In this document: piece by piece, positions 35,109-45,690 of the stretch
How the letters are laid out: every line of letters begins with the position of its first letter
Position numbering within the stretch: the first letter of the stretch is position 1
DNA from: Cenococcum geophilum 1.58
Taxonomy: Eukaryota > Ascomycota > Dothideomycetes > Gloniales > Gloniaceae
Direction: 5' to 3'
DNA length: 64,000 nucleotides
Assembly (NCBI GenBank): GCA_001692895.1
Contig: KV748248.1
Location: 1 to 64,000, forward strand
Made by a program: the position numbers and the translations under genes
The notes under the pieces: generated by a model
Database searches by the model: none
Told to the model about the DNA's origin: nothing
What the model saw: the letters and a program-made list of their open reading frames with translations, nothing else

Positions 35109-36110
35109 ATTAGAAAAAAATTTACTAGCATCTAATTTTACTTTTTTGCTATTTTAGCATTTTCTAGTATTTAGCAGCTAAATGCTAATACTTAATTATA
35201 AAAGCAGCATTTGGCGGCTAAATGCTAGTACTTAGTAATAAATACAGCTAAATGCTAACACTTAATTATAAATACGGCATTTGGCGCTAAATGCTAGTAC
35301 TTAGTAATAAATGCCGCATTTAGCTGCTAAATGCTAGGAAATGCTAGAAATGCTAAGAAATGCTAAAATGGCAGAAAAGTAAAATTAGATGCTGGTAAAT
35401 TTTTTCCTAACAAACCAAATATCTCCCTAATCCTCCCGCCTATTTAGGTAAAAGGAGCAAACTACGCTCCTTCCTTAACTAACTTAAGAATAAGCTAAAT
35501 AGTAATATTGACCGCTACCCTACCCCTAATAGTTAACTATGTTATACTATAAGCCGTTTAACGGGAGATGCCGCGGAAACTGTGTACCCGTTTTAGCTAA
35601 ACACTATAGAAGAACTAGTTACTATACTAGAAGCATTTTATAGCGACCCTAACCAAATTATAATAGTATAAAGGAAACTAAATAAGATAATATATGGCTC
35701 TAAGAGCTTCCTATTATACTTTATTGAGTTCCACCGCTATACTAAAGAGACTAGATAGAATAAACCCGCCTTAATTAATCGCCTAGTGGAATCTTTAAAC
35801 TCTAAACTAAAGGCTTCCCTTATAGGAGTTAAACTGCTAGATATCCTTACTGCCTACGCTAATGTTATTAACGGCCTGTATAACAATATACTACGCCTTA
35901 CCCTAAAATATATACCTTAATACTCTACCCTCTAGTCGTCTAAGACCCGTAAGGACCTAGACGCTATAGATATTAACGCTAAAACCCTCTCTTACGCCCT
36001 AAAAGGATTTACTAAATGTAAACGACGTATTAAATACGGCCTTTGTTTTAAGTGCGGAAGCGACGCTTATATCTTAAGTTACTGCTCTATCCCCCTGCCT
36101 AAAATAAATA

Positions 36111-37504
36111 TTTAAACAGCTAGTATAGGCGGTGTACTACTGTCCTAATTATATAAAAGGATAACTAGTATAAGCAACTAATCGCCTTAACTAAGCTCTG
36201 TTTACTGACCCTAATTATTATCTAGTTCTAACTCGTTATATAGTAAGCACCACTTATAAGGACGAAACTATAACTAATACGCTATAAGAACTCCGTCTCG
36301 ATCGCCTTTAAAAGGAAGGTCTTAGAGCTAAGTCGCTCTCTAGGACGGCTTTGCCTTAAGATCTTATTAAATGCTTTAGATATTATAAACTCTAACTCTT
36401 AGGATTATAGCATAACCGTTAACTACCGCCTATAGCAGAATAATTAATAGGTTAGTACTTAAGTCTTAATTAATATAGGAGCCAGCGGCATAGGATTTAT
36501 TAATAAGATCTTTGCGTAAGATAATGGTTTTACCCTAACCCCCCTTAACCGGCATATTAATGTATTTAGATTTAATGGCAAATATACCGTCTTAGGCCGT
36601 ATTACCTATATAGTATTTCTAAGACTCTAATACCTAAACCACGAAGAACTGATTAGGCTTTTTATTACTACCTTAGGTTATTTAGTAATCCTTAGATAAC
36701 CCTAGATAAAGCTATATAAGGTAACTATTAATTAGGATAACCTTAAGCTTCTATTTACCGCCTCCTATTATAAGCAGAAGTGCCTTATAACTTACTACTT
36801 AGACCTAAAACTAAAATATAAAAATTCTACTAAACCCTACAAACAGACTCTAAGTACTGCACCACCCCGCGCTAAGTAAAAGCTTAAGCTTACTATATAA
36901 AAGTACTAGAAGGACTAGTACTCTATTATAAAGAGTATACTTAAAGAACCCGAACCTAAATCTAATACTAACTCTATACCTAATACTGACTCTGTACCTA
37001 ATACTAAACCTAAAGCTAAATAAAACGCTATGTAAGAAACTAGAGACGATCTAAGTAAGCTTAGTACCCTAGATATCTATATAATTAAAGCTACCCTACT
37101 GGCGTAACTTGCTAAGAAACCCGAGTATATAATCTTTACTATTATAATAGCTGATATTAAGAAAGCCTTAGCACTAAAGAAGCACACTAACCCTACCACA
37201 AAGGTACTAGTAGAGTATTATTATCGCCTAGATGCATTCTTATAAAAGGAAGCCAATAAGCTACCGGAATACCAACTATATAACTATAAGATTATACTTA
37301 AAGAAGGAAAGCAGCCCGGATTTAGACCCTTATACAAAATATCCTAAAATAAACTCTAAGTACTATAAAAGTATTTAGACGAGAACCTAAGTAAAGGATT
37401 TATTAGAGTAAGCTCGTCGCCTATAGCCGTACTAGTAATCTTTATTAAGAAACCTAGTGGTAGTCTACGCTTCTGTATAGACTACCAAGCTCTTAATGCC
37501 GTTA
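36111..37504 (+). pseudogene. B pol pseudogene, part 1 (protease to RT start)
   Basis: The protease active-site region is near 36460-36500: INIGASGIGFI, where the Asp of the DSGA-type motif is Asn. A linker with Pro/Asn/Ser/Lys-rich repeats follows (about 36950-37020, SNTNSIPNTDSVPNTKP). RT starts with a GFIRVSSSP and [11 protein letters not shown] segment ending at 37504, where D2 is inserted. Stops at former Gln codons are frequent. Confidence 0.85.
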
Positions 37505-37718
37505 TATTAGGAAATTTTTTTTAGGCGCGTTGTTGCAGATTACGGCAATTTGCTGCAAACTATGTAATTTGCGTGGTCGTATATAGTCGTTAGCAATTCG
37601 CGTAAACCGCGCGTTTTACAACAAAATTGCAGCATCTACTAGCAAATTATAGCAAAACGCTTAACTACCAAACTAATTCTAGCTTTTTGCTACCCTACAA
37701 ATAAATAGCGCGCAAACT

Positions 37719-37826
37719 GTACGAACTATATAAACTATACGAACTGTATAAACTATACAAACTATATAAACTATATAAACTATACAAACTATATAAATTG
37801 TATAAACTGTACGAACTATATAAATT
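37719..37826. repeat. 9-bp tandem array in D2
   Basis: Twelve units of the type ATATAAACT / GTACGAACT. Differences among units are largely transitions. Confidence 0.85.
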
Positions 37827-37976
37827 ATTATTATATTATATAATAACCAAATTATTACATATTCCTATAGATTTCTATAATATACTTTTAAATATATTTA
37901 TATTATAACTATATAAAATATAGAGCTATCTACTTTAGGTATTAAGGGGGAAGCCTCTTATAGAGGCTCCAAATTA

Positions 37977-38160
37977 TCTACCTACCTGCCTATCTACCTA
38001 CCTACCTACCTACCTACCTGCCTGCCTACCTACCTACCTACCTGCCTACCTATCTACCTGCCCGCCTACCTGCCTGCCTACCTACCTATCTATCTATCTA
38101 TCTATCTGTCTATCTATTTATCTATCTGTCTATCTGTTTATACCTACCCGTCTATACCTA
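37977..38160. repeat. CCTA/CCTG tetranucleotide tract in D2
   Basis: The same kind of tract as in D1, with CCTG and TCTA interruptions, followed by the same TACCTGTCTATG-type spacer and a GATTCGATTAATCGATT segment. Confidence 0.95.
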
Positions 38161-38253
38161 CCTATCTATGCCTACCTGTCTATGTTACCTTGATTCGATT
38201 AATCGATTAAATCGTTTATTGTGTTCGCTGGCTGGTCGTTTAAACGGTTGTTA

Positions 38254-38523
38254 TATAGCTCTAGCAGCGGTCATATAGCTCTAGCGACGGTCGTCTAGCT
38301 CTGACGGTTATCTAGTGACGGCGACGGTTGTCTAGCTCTGATAACGGTCGTCTAGCTCTGACGGTCGTCTAGCTCTAGCGACGGTTATCTGACGACGGTC
38401 GTCTAGCTCTGGCGACAGTCATCTAGCTCCGGCGACGGTCGTCTAGCTCTGACGACGGTTATCTAGCACTGGCGACGGTCGTCTAGCTCCGGCGATGGTC
38501 GTCTAGCTCCGGCGACGGTTGTC
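38254..38523. repeat. 20-bp minisatellite in D2
   Basis: About 13 units of the same 20-bp repeat as in D1 (CTCTGACGACGGTCGTCTAG type), with 17-bp variants. The array is much shorter than in D1. Confidence 0.95.
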
Positions 38524-38665
38524 TGCTGGCTATTGTTCTGGTATCTTCCTAGGTAGGGAGGATATAAGGAAGGGTAAAAAATGAGGTGGCTACCTAGGTG
38601 TATATAGGGGGTATACTTGGTAGAGGCACGTGTAGAGGCTATTGGGAATATAGCGGGGACCCGAT
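38524..38665. other. Conserved spacer between the two minisatellites (D2)
   Basis: Counterpart of 34363-34504, with only scattered transitions. It includes the CCTAGGTAG/CTACCTAGG inverted repeat. Confidence 0.8.
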
Positions 38666-39310
38666 GTAGAGCTTCGCGTAGAGCCTCTATACGCAGAGCT
38701 TCGCGCAGAGCCTCGTGCAGAGCCTCTATACGTAGAGCTTCGTATAGAGCTTCGTGTAGAGCCTCGTGCAAAGCTTTGTATAGAGCTTCGTGCAGAGCTT
38801 CGTGCAGAGCTTCGTATAAAGCCTCGTACAGAGCTTTGTGTAGAGCCTCGTATAGAGCCTCGTTTAAAGCTTCGTGTAGAGCTTCGTGTAGAGCTTTATA
38901 TAGAGCTTCGTATAGAGCTTCGTGCAGAGCTTCGTGCAGAGCTTTGTATAGAGCTTCGTGTAGAGCTTCGTGCAGAGCNTTGTGCAGAGCTTCGTGTAGA
39001 GCTTTGTATAGAGCTTCGTGCAGAGCTTTGTGTAGAGCTTCGTATAGAGCTTCGTGCAGAGCTTTGTGCAGAGCTTCGTATAAAGCTTCGTATAGAGCTT
39101 CGTATAGAGCTTCGTGCAGAGCTTTGTGTAGAGCTTCATGCAGAGCTTCGTATAGAGCTTCGTATAGAGCTTCGTATAGAGCTTCGTGTAGAGCTTTGTG
39201 TAGAGCTTCGTACAGAGCCTCTATACGCAGAGCTTTATATAGAGCCTTGTGTAGAACCTTGTGCAAAGCTTCGTATAGAGCTTTGTGTGGAGCTTCGTGC
39301 AGCGCTTTAT
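38666..39310. repeat. 12-bp minisatellite in D2
   Basis: More than 50 units of the type AGAGCTTCGTGT, more homogeneous than in D1. It gives long spurious ORFs on both strands (for example 38617-39369 plus and 38463-39266 minus). One unresolved base at 38979. Confidence 0.95.
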
Positions 39311-39639
39311 GCAGTTTTGTGGTATTTTTATTACATTTTTATTGCATTTTTGTTGCAGCCAAAAATTAGGGTCTGCTTAAGTCGCTTAAGTCGCAATTTT
39401 AGCAATTTATAACATACGGAACGTTGGTCCCCCAACGTAAATTTTAACCCGAGTTTATAAGTAATAAGCCAATCAATTTTAGAGCTTTATTATATAGACT
39501 TTAATTAATATATATAGAGATAAGGTTTTCTAGGGGGAGACCCCCTGGACCCCCCCTATATAGAGCTTTTACTTAATTTAGAAGTAATATATATACCTCC
39601 GTCGTGCTGCGCTGTGGGGGCTGCTTCGCAGTAGGGGGT

Positions 39640-41245
39640 AGGCTTTAGTAGAGGCTTGTGCAGAGTTTTATATAGAGCTTTGTGCAGAGCCTTATATAGA
39701 GCCACGTGCAGGCGTACAGACGTGTAGACGTGCAGACGTGCAGACGTGCAGGCGTGCAGACGTTTCTGGCGATTAATTGCAGAGACGTTTACAGAGACAA
39801 TTGTATGAGCAATTGTATGGACATTTAACTAACCGTTCGTTCGGGCGTTCGTGTGGGCGATTAATTGATTGATTAATTGTATGGACATTTATAGAGCCGT
39901 GCGTAGGGCCGTTCGTAGAGAAGTTTGTACGGGCGTTCTATTGATCGATTATATGGGTGTTTAATTGATTGATTAATTAATCGTACAGGCGATCGTGCAG
40001 ACGTTCGTAGAGCCTTTTATAGAGCCGTTCGTGTAGACGATTATAGAGCCTTCCTAGTATATTAGTGCTGCGTGTTAGTAGAGCCTTAGAGCTCCGTATC
40101 AAGCTTTGAGTAGAGCTTCGAGTAGAGCTTCGAGCTCAAGGGGGAGACCCCCTTAGACCCCCCCACGCACTGCGTGCTCCATTCACTGCAGAGGCAGAGC
40201 TCTTGCAGGCTTTGGTAGAGCGTTTTAGTAGAGCTTTTGGTAGAGTTTTTGCAGAGCTTCGTGTAGAGCTTCGTGTAGAGCTTCGTGTAAAGCTTCGTAT
40301 AGAGCTTCTATAGAGCTACATGACAATCGTACGGGCGATCAATCGTAGAGACGTTTATAGAGACGATCGTATAGGCAATCGTGTAGACGTTTAATTGATT
40401 AATCATATGGACGTTTAATTGATCGTTCGTATAGGCGTTTGTACGGCCAATTGTAGAACCTTCCTGGTATATTAGCACTGCGTGTTAGTAGAGCTTTAAA
40501 GCTCCGCAGTAAGCCTCAAGTAGAGCTCCGAGTAGAACTTTGAGCTCAAGGGGGGGGCACAGCTCTTGCAGAGGCTTTTGGTAGAGGCTTTGGTAGAGCT
40601 TTTAGTAGAGCTTTTGTAGAGCTTTAATAGAGCTTTGAGTAGAGCTCCGAGCAGAGCTTTGTATAGGCGTTCGTGTAGGCGTTTATATAGATATTTGTAG
40701 AGAATTGTAGACGTTCGTACGGACGATTGTATAGGCGGTTGTAGACGTTCGTAGAGACGTTCGTAGAGACGTTTATACGGGCGTCTAATTAATTGTATAG
40801 GCGTTTAATCGATTGATCGTATAGATATTTAATTGATCGATCGTATGCGCGTTCGTATAGGCGATCGTGTAGACGTTTATAGAGCCGTTTGTAGAGCCGT
40901 TTATGCGGATGATTGTATAGGCAATTGTAGAGCCGTCTATAGAGACGTTCATAGAGACAATTATAAGACTTCCTAGTATATTAGTGCTACGTGTTAGTGG
41001 AGCTTTAGAGCTTCGTATAGGGCTTTAAATAGAGCTTCGAGTAGAGCTTCAAAGGGGAGACCCCTTAGACCCCCTGCGCACTTTATGCTCCTGCATGGCT
41101 AGTACACTAGGTAGGTAGAGGTGTTGCGAAGCCTTTGGTAGAGCTTTTAGTAGAGCTTTTGTAGAGCTTCGTACGGAGCTTCGTACGGAGCTTCTGCAGG
41201 GCTTTGGTAGAGCTTAGTGCAGAGCTTTTACAGAGCTTTTGTAGA
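39640..41245. repeat. Higher-order tandem repeat in D2
   Basis: Three long units are visible. Each has a segment starting TTCCTAGTATATTAG (near 40046, 40461 and 40970), then TAGAGCTTCGAG runs, a GGGGGAGACCCCCTTAGACC block, an AGAGCTTTTGGTAG run and a CGTTCGTGTAGACG / ATTGATTGATTAATTG part. Unit length is roughly 420-510 bp. The units are themselves built from variants of the 12-bp repeat. Confidence 0.75.
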
Positions 41246-41251
41246 GCTTGG

Positions 41252-41536
41252 TATTTTGAAGTTCATCACGTGGATTCTGCCACAAATTACCGCGCGTAGT
41301 TTTGTTTCTAACCAATTAGAAGCTGGCTTAGCTAAGTTTGAAATCCAGGACCCGAAAATATAGACTACTTATACCTCGGGTCAATAATATTTTGATATTC
41401 CAATATTTTGAAGTTCGTCACGTGAATTCTGCCACGACTTACCGCTGCATCTTTTTTTAAACCAATTAGAAGCTGGCTTGGCAAAGTTTGAAATCTGGGA
41501 CCCGAAAATATAGACCACTCGTACCTCGGGTCAATA
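41252..41536. repeat. Pair of 135-bp direct repeats in D2
   Basis: 41252-41386 and 41404-41536 are direct repeats starting TATTTTGAAGTTC and ending CCTCGGGTCAATA. Each includes a CACGTG motif (41267-41272 and 41419-41424) and AATTAGAAGCTGGCTT. Less RIPped than the host. The 64-codon minus-strand open stretch here is not conserved between the repeats. Confidence 0.85.
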
Positions 41537-41652
41537 AAGTAGCCTGCAAATCGCTGCAAATTGCCGCAAATTGCTAAAATTGCGACTTAAGCGAGTTAAG
41601 CAGACCCCAATTTTCGGCTGCAACAACGCGCCTAAAAAAAAATTTCCTGATG

Positions 41653-44358
41653 TACTGTTAAGAACTAATATCCGATCCCGTTAATATGAGAGACGCTAAA
41701 CTGACTAAGTAAGGCTCGTTACTACATAAAGCTTAATATTATCTCTGCATTTAACCGTCTCTATATTATAAAAGGAGACAAATAGCTTACTGCATTTTGT
41801 ACCCAATATGGACTATTTAAGTACCTAATAATACCCTTTAGCCTTATAAACGCTCTAAGCTTGTTTTAACATTATATAAATAATACCCTACGCCCCTACC
41901 TAGACATCTTTTACACTGCTTATATTAATAACATCCTAATATATAGTAATAGCCTAACTAAATATTGGAAGCACGTTAACCTTATTCTATAAGCCCTACA
42001 CGGAGCTAGTTTATAATTAGATATAGATAAATGCGAGTTTTATAAAATAGAAGTTCTATACCTTAGACTTTTTATTTCTATAAACGGTATATAAATAGAC
42101 CTAAAGAAAGTTAAAGTAATTATAAACTGGTAAGAACCTAAGAATATTAAGGACGTAAAAGCCTTTATAGGGTTTACTAATTTCTACTAACAGTTTATTA
42201 ATAACTTCTTTGCCTTAGTTTTACCCCTTATAGCTCTAACCTAAAAGGATAAAGTTTTTGTCTTTAATAAGGAATATAAGAAGGCCTTTGCCTATCTAAA
42301 GGTTATATTTACTACTGCGCCTATACTTTAATACTTTAACCTAAACTAAATAAGTGTTATAGAAGCTGATTTATCTAACTACGTTACTAAAGGCATCCTG
42401 TCTTAATATAACAAGGATGGAGTATTATACCCTATAGTATACTTTTTAAAATAACTAAGCCTAGCTGAATATAACTACGAGATCTACAATAAGGAATTAT
42501 TAGCTATTATTAGATATTTTAAATAATAGCGACCTAAACTAGAAGGCGCTGGATTTCTAATTAAGGTCCTTAGCAACTATAAGAACCTATAATACTTTAC
42601 GACCATAAAATAGCTAAGTTATTATTAGGCCCGCTAGTTAAAATATCTATCTTGTTTCTAATTTTTAATTATATACCGCCTAGGCGTTTAAGGTTAGAAG
42701 CCTAATGCCTTAACCCAATACTTATAAGACGCGCTAGCCCTAAAAGAAGCGCGCTCTTACTAAAATCAGACCCTGCTTTGCCCTAAACTATTTAACCCTC
42801 TTACTAAAGACCTTATAGTATACGTCCTTAAAATAACTAATTAACTAATTAAATAGATTATAATTAACAAATACCTAAATAATAAATTTATTTAAGAGAC
42901 GCTTAAGCTAATATATAATAGCATTAGACGCTCTAAAAAGATTTCTCTAAGTAAATACAAAGCCTATGGAAACCGCTTATATTACTAGAACCGCTTAGTT
43001 ATACCTAACTATAATAAACTTAAGCTTAAGCTCCTTAAACATGTATATAATCTACTAGTAGCCGGCTACCTAGACTAAGAAAAAACCCTAGAACTGCTCT
43101 AACGAGAATATTATTGGCCGAATATATATAATATAATATAAAGGTACGTCTTTAGCTGCTATATCTGCCGACGAGCTAAAGCTTTACATAAGATGTATAA
43201 CGGCCTCCTAAAGCTACTACCTATTCCGGACCGAAGATGGAAGGATATCTTAATTAACTTTGTTATTAACCTCCCCGTAAGTAAAGGCTGTATAAATATT
43301 ATAGTAGTTATAGATTAACTATCTAAGATAAGGCACTTAATCGCCTGCCCTAATATATTAACGCCTACTATTGCCTAACTATTCCTAGACTATATATAAA
43401 AACTCTATAAACTCCCTAAAATAATTATCTCTAATAGAGGTAGCTAGTTTATCTCTGTATTTTAGAAAGAATTAACTACCTAACTCCGTATTAAAGTACT
43501 ACTATTTACTATATATTACCTAGAAACAGATGGTTAAACGGAATGTATAAACGCTATAATGGAATAGTATATCTGGATATACACGTTATATCTATAAGAT
43601 AACTGGATTAACTGGCTTATATTTACTAAGTTTATTATAAATAATTCCGTCTTAGAAACTATAAAGGTCTCCCTATTTCTAGCCAATTACGGCTAGTACC
43701 TATAAATGGGTTTTAAACCTTTTAGTAATGTTCCTTGCCCTATTCGTTACGTCTTATAAGTTATAGAAGTAAATGAATTCGTAAAGAAGATAGAGGAACT
43801 ATAATGGTTTCTTACTAATGAAATAATATAGGCCTAATTTGTCTATAAAGCCGTAGTAAATAAGAAACGAACCCTAGCACCGGCTTACTAAATTAGTAAC
43901 TTTGTCTGGCTAAATATAAGAAACCTAAATATAAAATAACCTACTAAGAAACTTAATTGGAAGAACGCTGGCCCTTACGAGATTAAGAAGGTTGTTTTCT
44001 TTTATGCCTACTAACTAAAGCTCCCTAATACGGTTAAAATCCACCCTGTATTCTATACGTTAGTCCTCTACCCTACTGCCCCTATATTAGACGCCCTACC
44101 TAAACAGATATAAGACCCTCCCCCACTAGTTAAAGTAGATAGTAAAAACGAGTACTTTATTAAAAGAATTAATAATATTAAGTATAATAAACGGAAACGC
44201 TAATATATATACCTTACGAAATAGAGAGGCTTTACTAAGCCCTTATAGGAACCTGTTAACTCTATAGGACTTATATAAGCTGTAGAAGACTTTTACAAAC
44301 TTTACCTAGAACTACTATAGCCCTATCTCGCAGAAGCTTAAGTTTAAAAGGGGGGTAC
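41653..44358 (+). pseudogene. B pol pseudogene, part 2 (RT, RNase H, integrase, chromodomain)
   Basis: RT resumes after D2 (VKN, YPIPL), with FCTQYGLFKYL and the box YINN (about 41929-41940) in place of YxDD. RNase H runs about 42250-42700. Integrase runs about 43080-44050. Its first and second catalytic Asp are Asn (43256-43258 in LINFVINLP; 43433-43435 in ISNRGSQF), while the Glu of the GxTEC-like segment is kept. A chromodomain near 44130-44300 (NEYFIKRINNIKYNK ... EPVNS) ends the polyprotein shortly before the 3' LTR. The G tract at 44350-44355 fits a polypurine tract. Confidence 0.88.
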
Positions 44359-44729
44359 TGTTACAGGACACCCCCGTAATACCTTGCACATATCTACCTA
44401 TTTCTACTAACTTAGCAATTAGAGATTAACTATAAAATAGCAATTTAATAGCAATCTAATAGCAATCTAACGGCAATCTATGGCATTCTGCTATATTCTG
44501 CCAAGTTCTACTAAATTCTATTAAGTTCTGCCAGGACTACGACCTAAACCCTATTCTGCCCTATATATATATTAACTAAGCAATTAAGTCAACAATATAT
44601 GCCCTTTCTTCCCATTTTCCTACCTTCTCTCCTTACGCAACGTCTTAATCTCATTATATAGTTCATGTACATAGCTTAATAATATCTACTTTGCTATATA
44701 TTATCGTCGCTTATACTTACTCCGTAACA
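44359..44729 (+). repeat. 3' LTR of B
   Basis: This 371-bp LTR has intact TGTTACAGG and CCGTAACA ends. It carries extra AGTTCTACTAA-type units relative to the 5' LTR. Confidence 0.93.
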
Positions 44730-44865
44730 GATTTATAGCAATTTATAGCGATTTGCTATAAACATATATGGGTAGCCTATATATTTATAGCAAATCGCTA
44801 TAAATCGCTAAGTTAAGCAGACCCCAACTTTTAGCTGCAATAACGTGCTTAAAAAAATCCTAATG

Positions 44866-45690
44866 CCTAGCCGCTATAACTAGCTACTATAACTAATATA
44901 TAGGAAGTATAACCGTAGGGACAGGCCAGTAGAGCTCTCTTATTAAATACGAAATTGCTATATATTGCCTAGCACACTCCAGTTATTAGGCATAAAATTG
45001 CCGTATATTACCTAGCATATCACCCAGTTCCTTAAGCGGTAAGCTAGCAAACTTCTATTACTAAGCGCGAAATTGCTGTATATTACCTAGTATATACCCA
45101 GTTCTTTAAGCAGCAAGCTAGTAGACTTCCATTACTAAGTATAAAGTTACTATATATTACTAGGCATATTGCCCAATTCTTTAAATTATAAGCTGGTAGG
45201 CGACGCCTATTATTAGTAAAACATTTTAATATATTAGCTTATATTTACCTAGTTCCTACATTATAAGCTAGTAGACTTATTATATTAATAGAGCATTACA
45301 ATATATTACCTAGCGTATCACTTAGGTCTTTAAATAGCAAGCTAGCAGTTATCGCTTATTAATAGAGCACTATAATATATCCAGTCGCTTATTGCCCAGC
45401 TCCTTAAATAGCAAGATAGTAAACTTGTCTTATTAATAGAAGAATTTCGGCATATTACCGATATATTGCCCTATTCTATAAAAAACAACCTAATATACCT
45501 TCTATTAACCGTAAGACCATAGTATATTGCTAAAAAATATTGCTTATTCTACTAAAAAAAAACCCCTAGTATATGCATTCCATTAGCTATAAGACTGCGG
45601 CATATTGCCTATTATATTTCCTAATTCTTAAAATAATAGCCTAGTATACTTCTTCTATAAAATAAGACTTTACAGCAAATTGCTTAGCAT
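44866..45690. repeat. Degenerate tandem array, unit about 75 bp
   Basis: At least seven to nine imperfect units anchored on AAGCTAGYAGACTT, CGAAATTGCTGTATATTACC and CCCAGTTCTTTAAG. Two fully measured units are 74 and 75 bp, so the period is not a multiple of three and a repeat protein is unlikely. Units near the 3' end are more diverged. It follows directly after the MITE. Confidence 0.75.

Larger units (their letters stand above)
32915..35412. mobile_element. D1 - minisatellite-bearing inverted-repeat element
   Basis: A 2,498-bp insertion in B gag. The ends are CGTCAGGAAAAATTTTACCA at the left and the complement, altered by transitions, at the right (TGGTAAATTTTTTCCTAACA). It is flanked by AA/AA (32913-32914, 35413-35414). 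No transposase. Inside are, in order, AAATGC-rich subterminal repeats, a 30-bp array, a 27-bp array, a CCTA/CCTG tetranucleotide tract, a 20-bp array, a conserved spacer, a 12-bp array, and more AAATGCTA repeats. The 20-bp and 12-bp arrays are much more GC-rich than anything around. It is probably non-autonomous. Confidence 0.8.
32571..36110 (+). pseudogene. B gag pseudogene, interrupted by D1
   Basis: Coding parts are 32571-32914 and 35413-36110. No ATG start is visible; TpG loss probably turned it into ATA. The frame rejoins exactly (AAG CTA ACC AAA) when D1 and one AA target copy are removed. Downstream it contains SRLTGDAAETVYPF and FIEFHRYTKETR-like capsid helices and the zinc knuckle at 36044-36085. 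That knuckle reads CFKCGSDAYILSYC: the CX2CX4HX4C pattern with His changed to Tyr, and all three Cys retained. Stops are mostly TAA and TAG. Confidence 0.8.
37505..41652. mobile_element. D2 - minisatellite-bearing inverted-repeat element
   Basis: A 4,148-bp insertion in B RT. The left end TATTAGGAAATTTTTTTTAG is the RIPped version of the right end complement CATCAGGAAATTTTTTTTTA, and the match extends through GGCGCGTTGTTGCAG. It is flanked by TA/TA. Removing it and one TA restores the RT reading GCC GTT ACT GTT AAG. It contains the same cassette as D1 (tetranucleotide tract, 20-bp array, spacer, 12-bp array), plus a 9-bp array, an internal copy of a terminus-like block (39352-39409), a higher-order repeat of 420-510 bp, and a pair of 135-bp repeats. 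No transposase. Confidence 0.82.
32230..44729 (+). mobile_element. Chromovirus B (Ty3/gypsy), with nested D1 and D2
   Basis: The LTRs (32230-32570 and 44359-44729) have perfect 8-bp inverted ends, TGTTACGG/CCGTAACA in consensus. A perfect 5-bp target duplication GATTT flanks the element (32225-32229 and 44730-44734). Gag, protease, RT, RNase H, integrase and chromodomain lie on the plus strand. Removing D1 (2.5 kb) and D2 (4.1 kb) leaves an element of about 5.85 kb. B sits inside the MITE. A partial minus-strand relative is at 14875-15743. Confidence 0.93.
32144..44865. mobile_element. Foldback MITE (C), split by chromovirus B
   Basis: The left part (32144-32229) and right part (44730-44865) together make a MITE of about 217 bp. 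Ends are CATTAGGA and TCCTAATG. The inverted repeats extend inward through GGCACGTTATCGCAG, GGGTCTGCTTAA and AGCGATTT-like blocks, so the whole element can fold on itself. It is flanked by CC/CC (or GCC/GCC). The subterminal GGGTCTGCTTAA block is shared with D2, so C and D2 are one family. No coding capacity. Confidence 0.75.

Noticed and set aside
34454-35113. Long ORFs on both strands over the 12-bp array of D1 (for example 219 codons plus, 115 codons minus)
   Set aside because: The 12-bp period is a multiple of three and the unit has no stop, so several frames are open automatically. The plus ORF has no ATG and the peptides are simple RALY/KALH repeats.
38463-39369. ORFs of 267, 250 and 91 codons over the 12-bp array of D2
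   Set aside because: Same artefact as in D1. The unique C-terminal part of the minus ORF lies in the conserved spacer, whose conservation is at DNA level and not specific to one frame.
37498-41662. 8-bp target duplication of D2 (TGCCGTTA/TACTGTTA), which would suggest a hAT element
   Set aside because: Removing 8 bp deletes two residues from the RT motif, while removing a 2-bp TA restores the normal spacing between ALN and VKN.
44866-45690. A protein with tandem repeats of about 26 residues
   Set aside because: Units measured at 74 and 75 bp are not a constant multiple of three, so the frame would not be kept.
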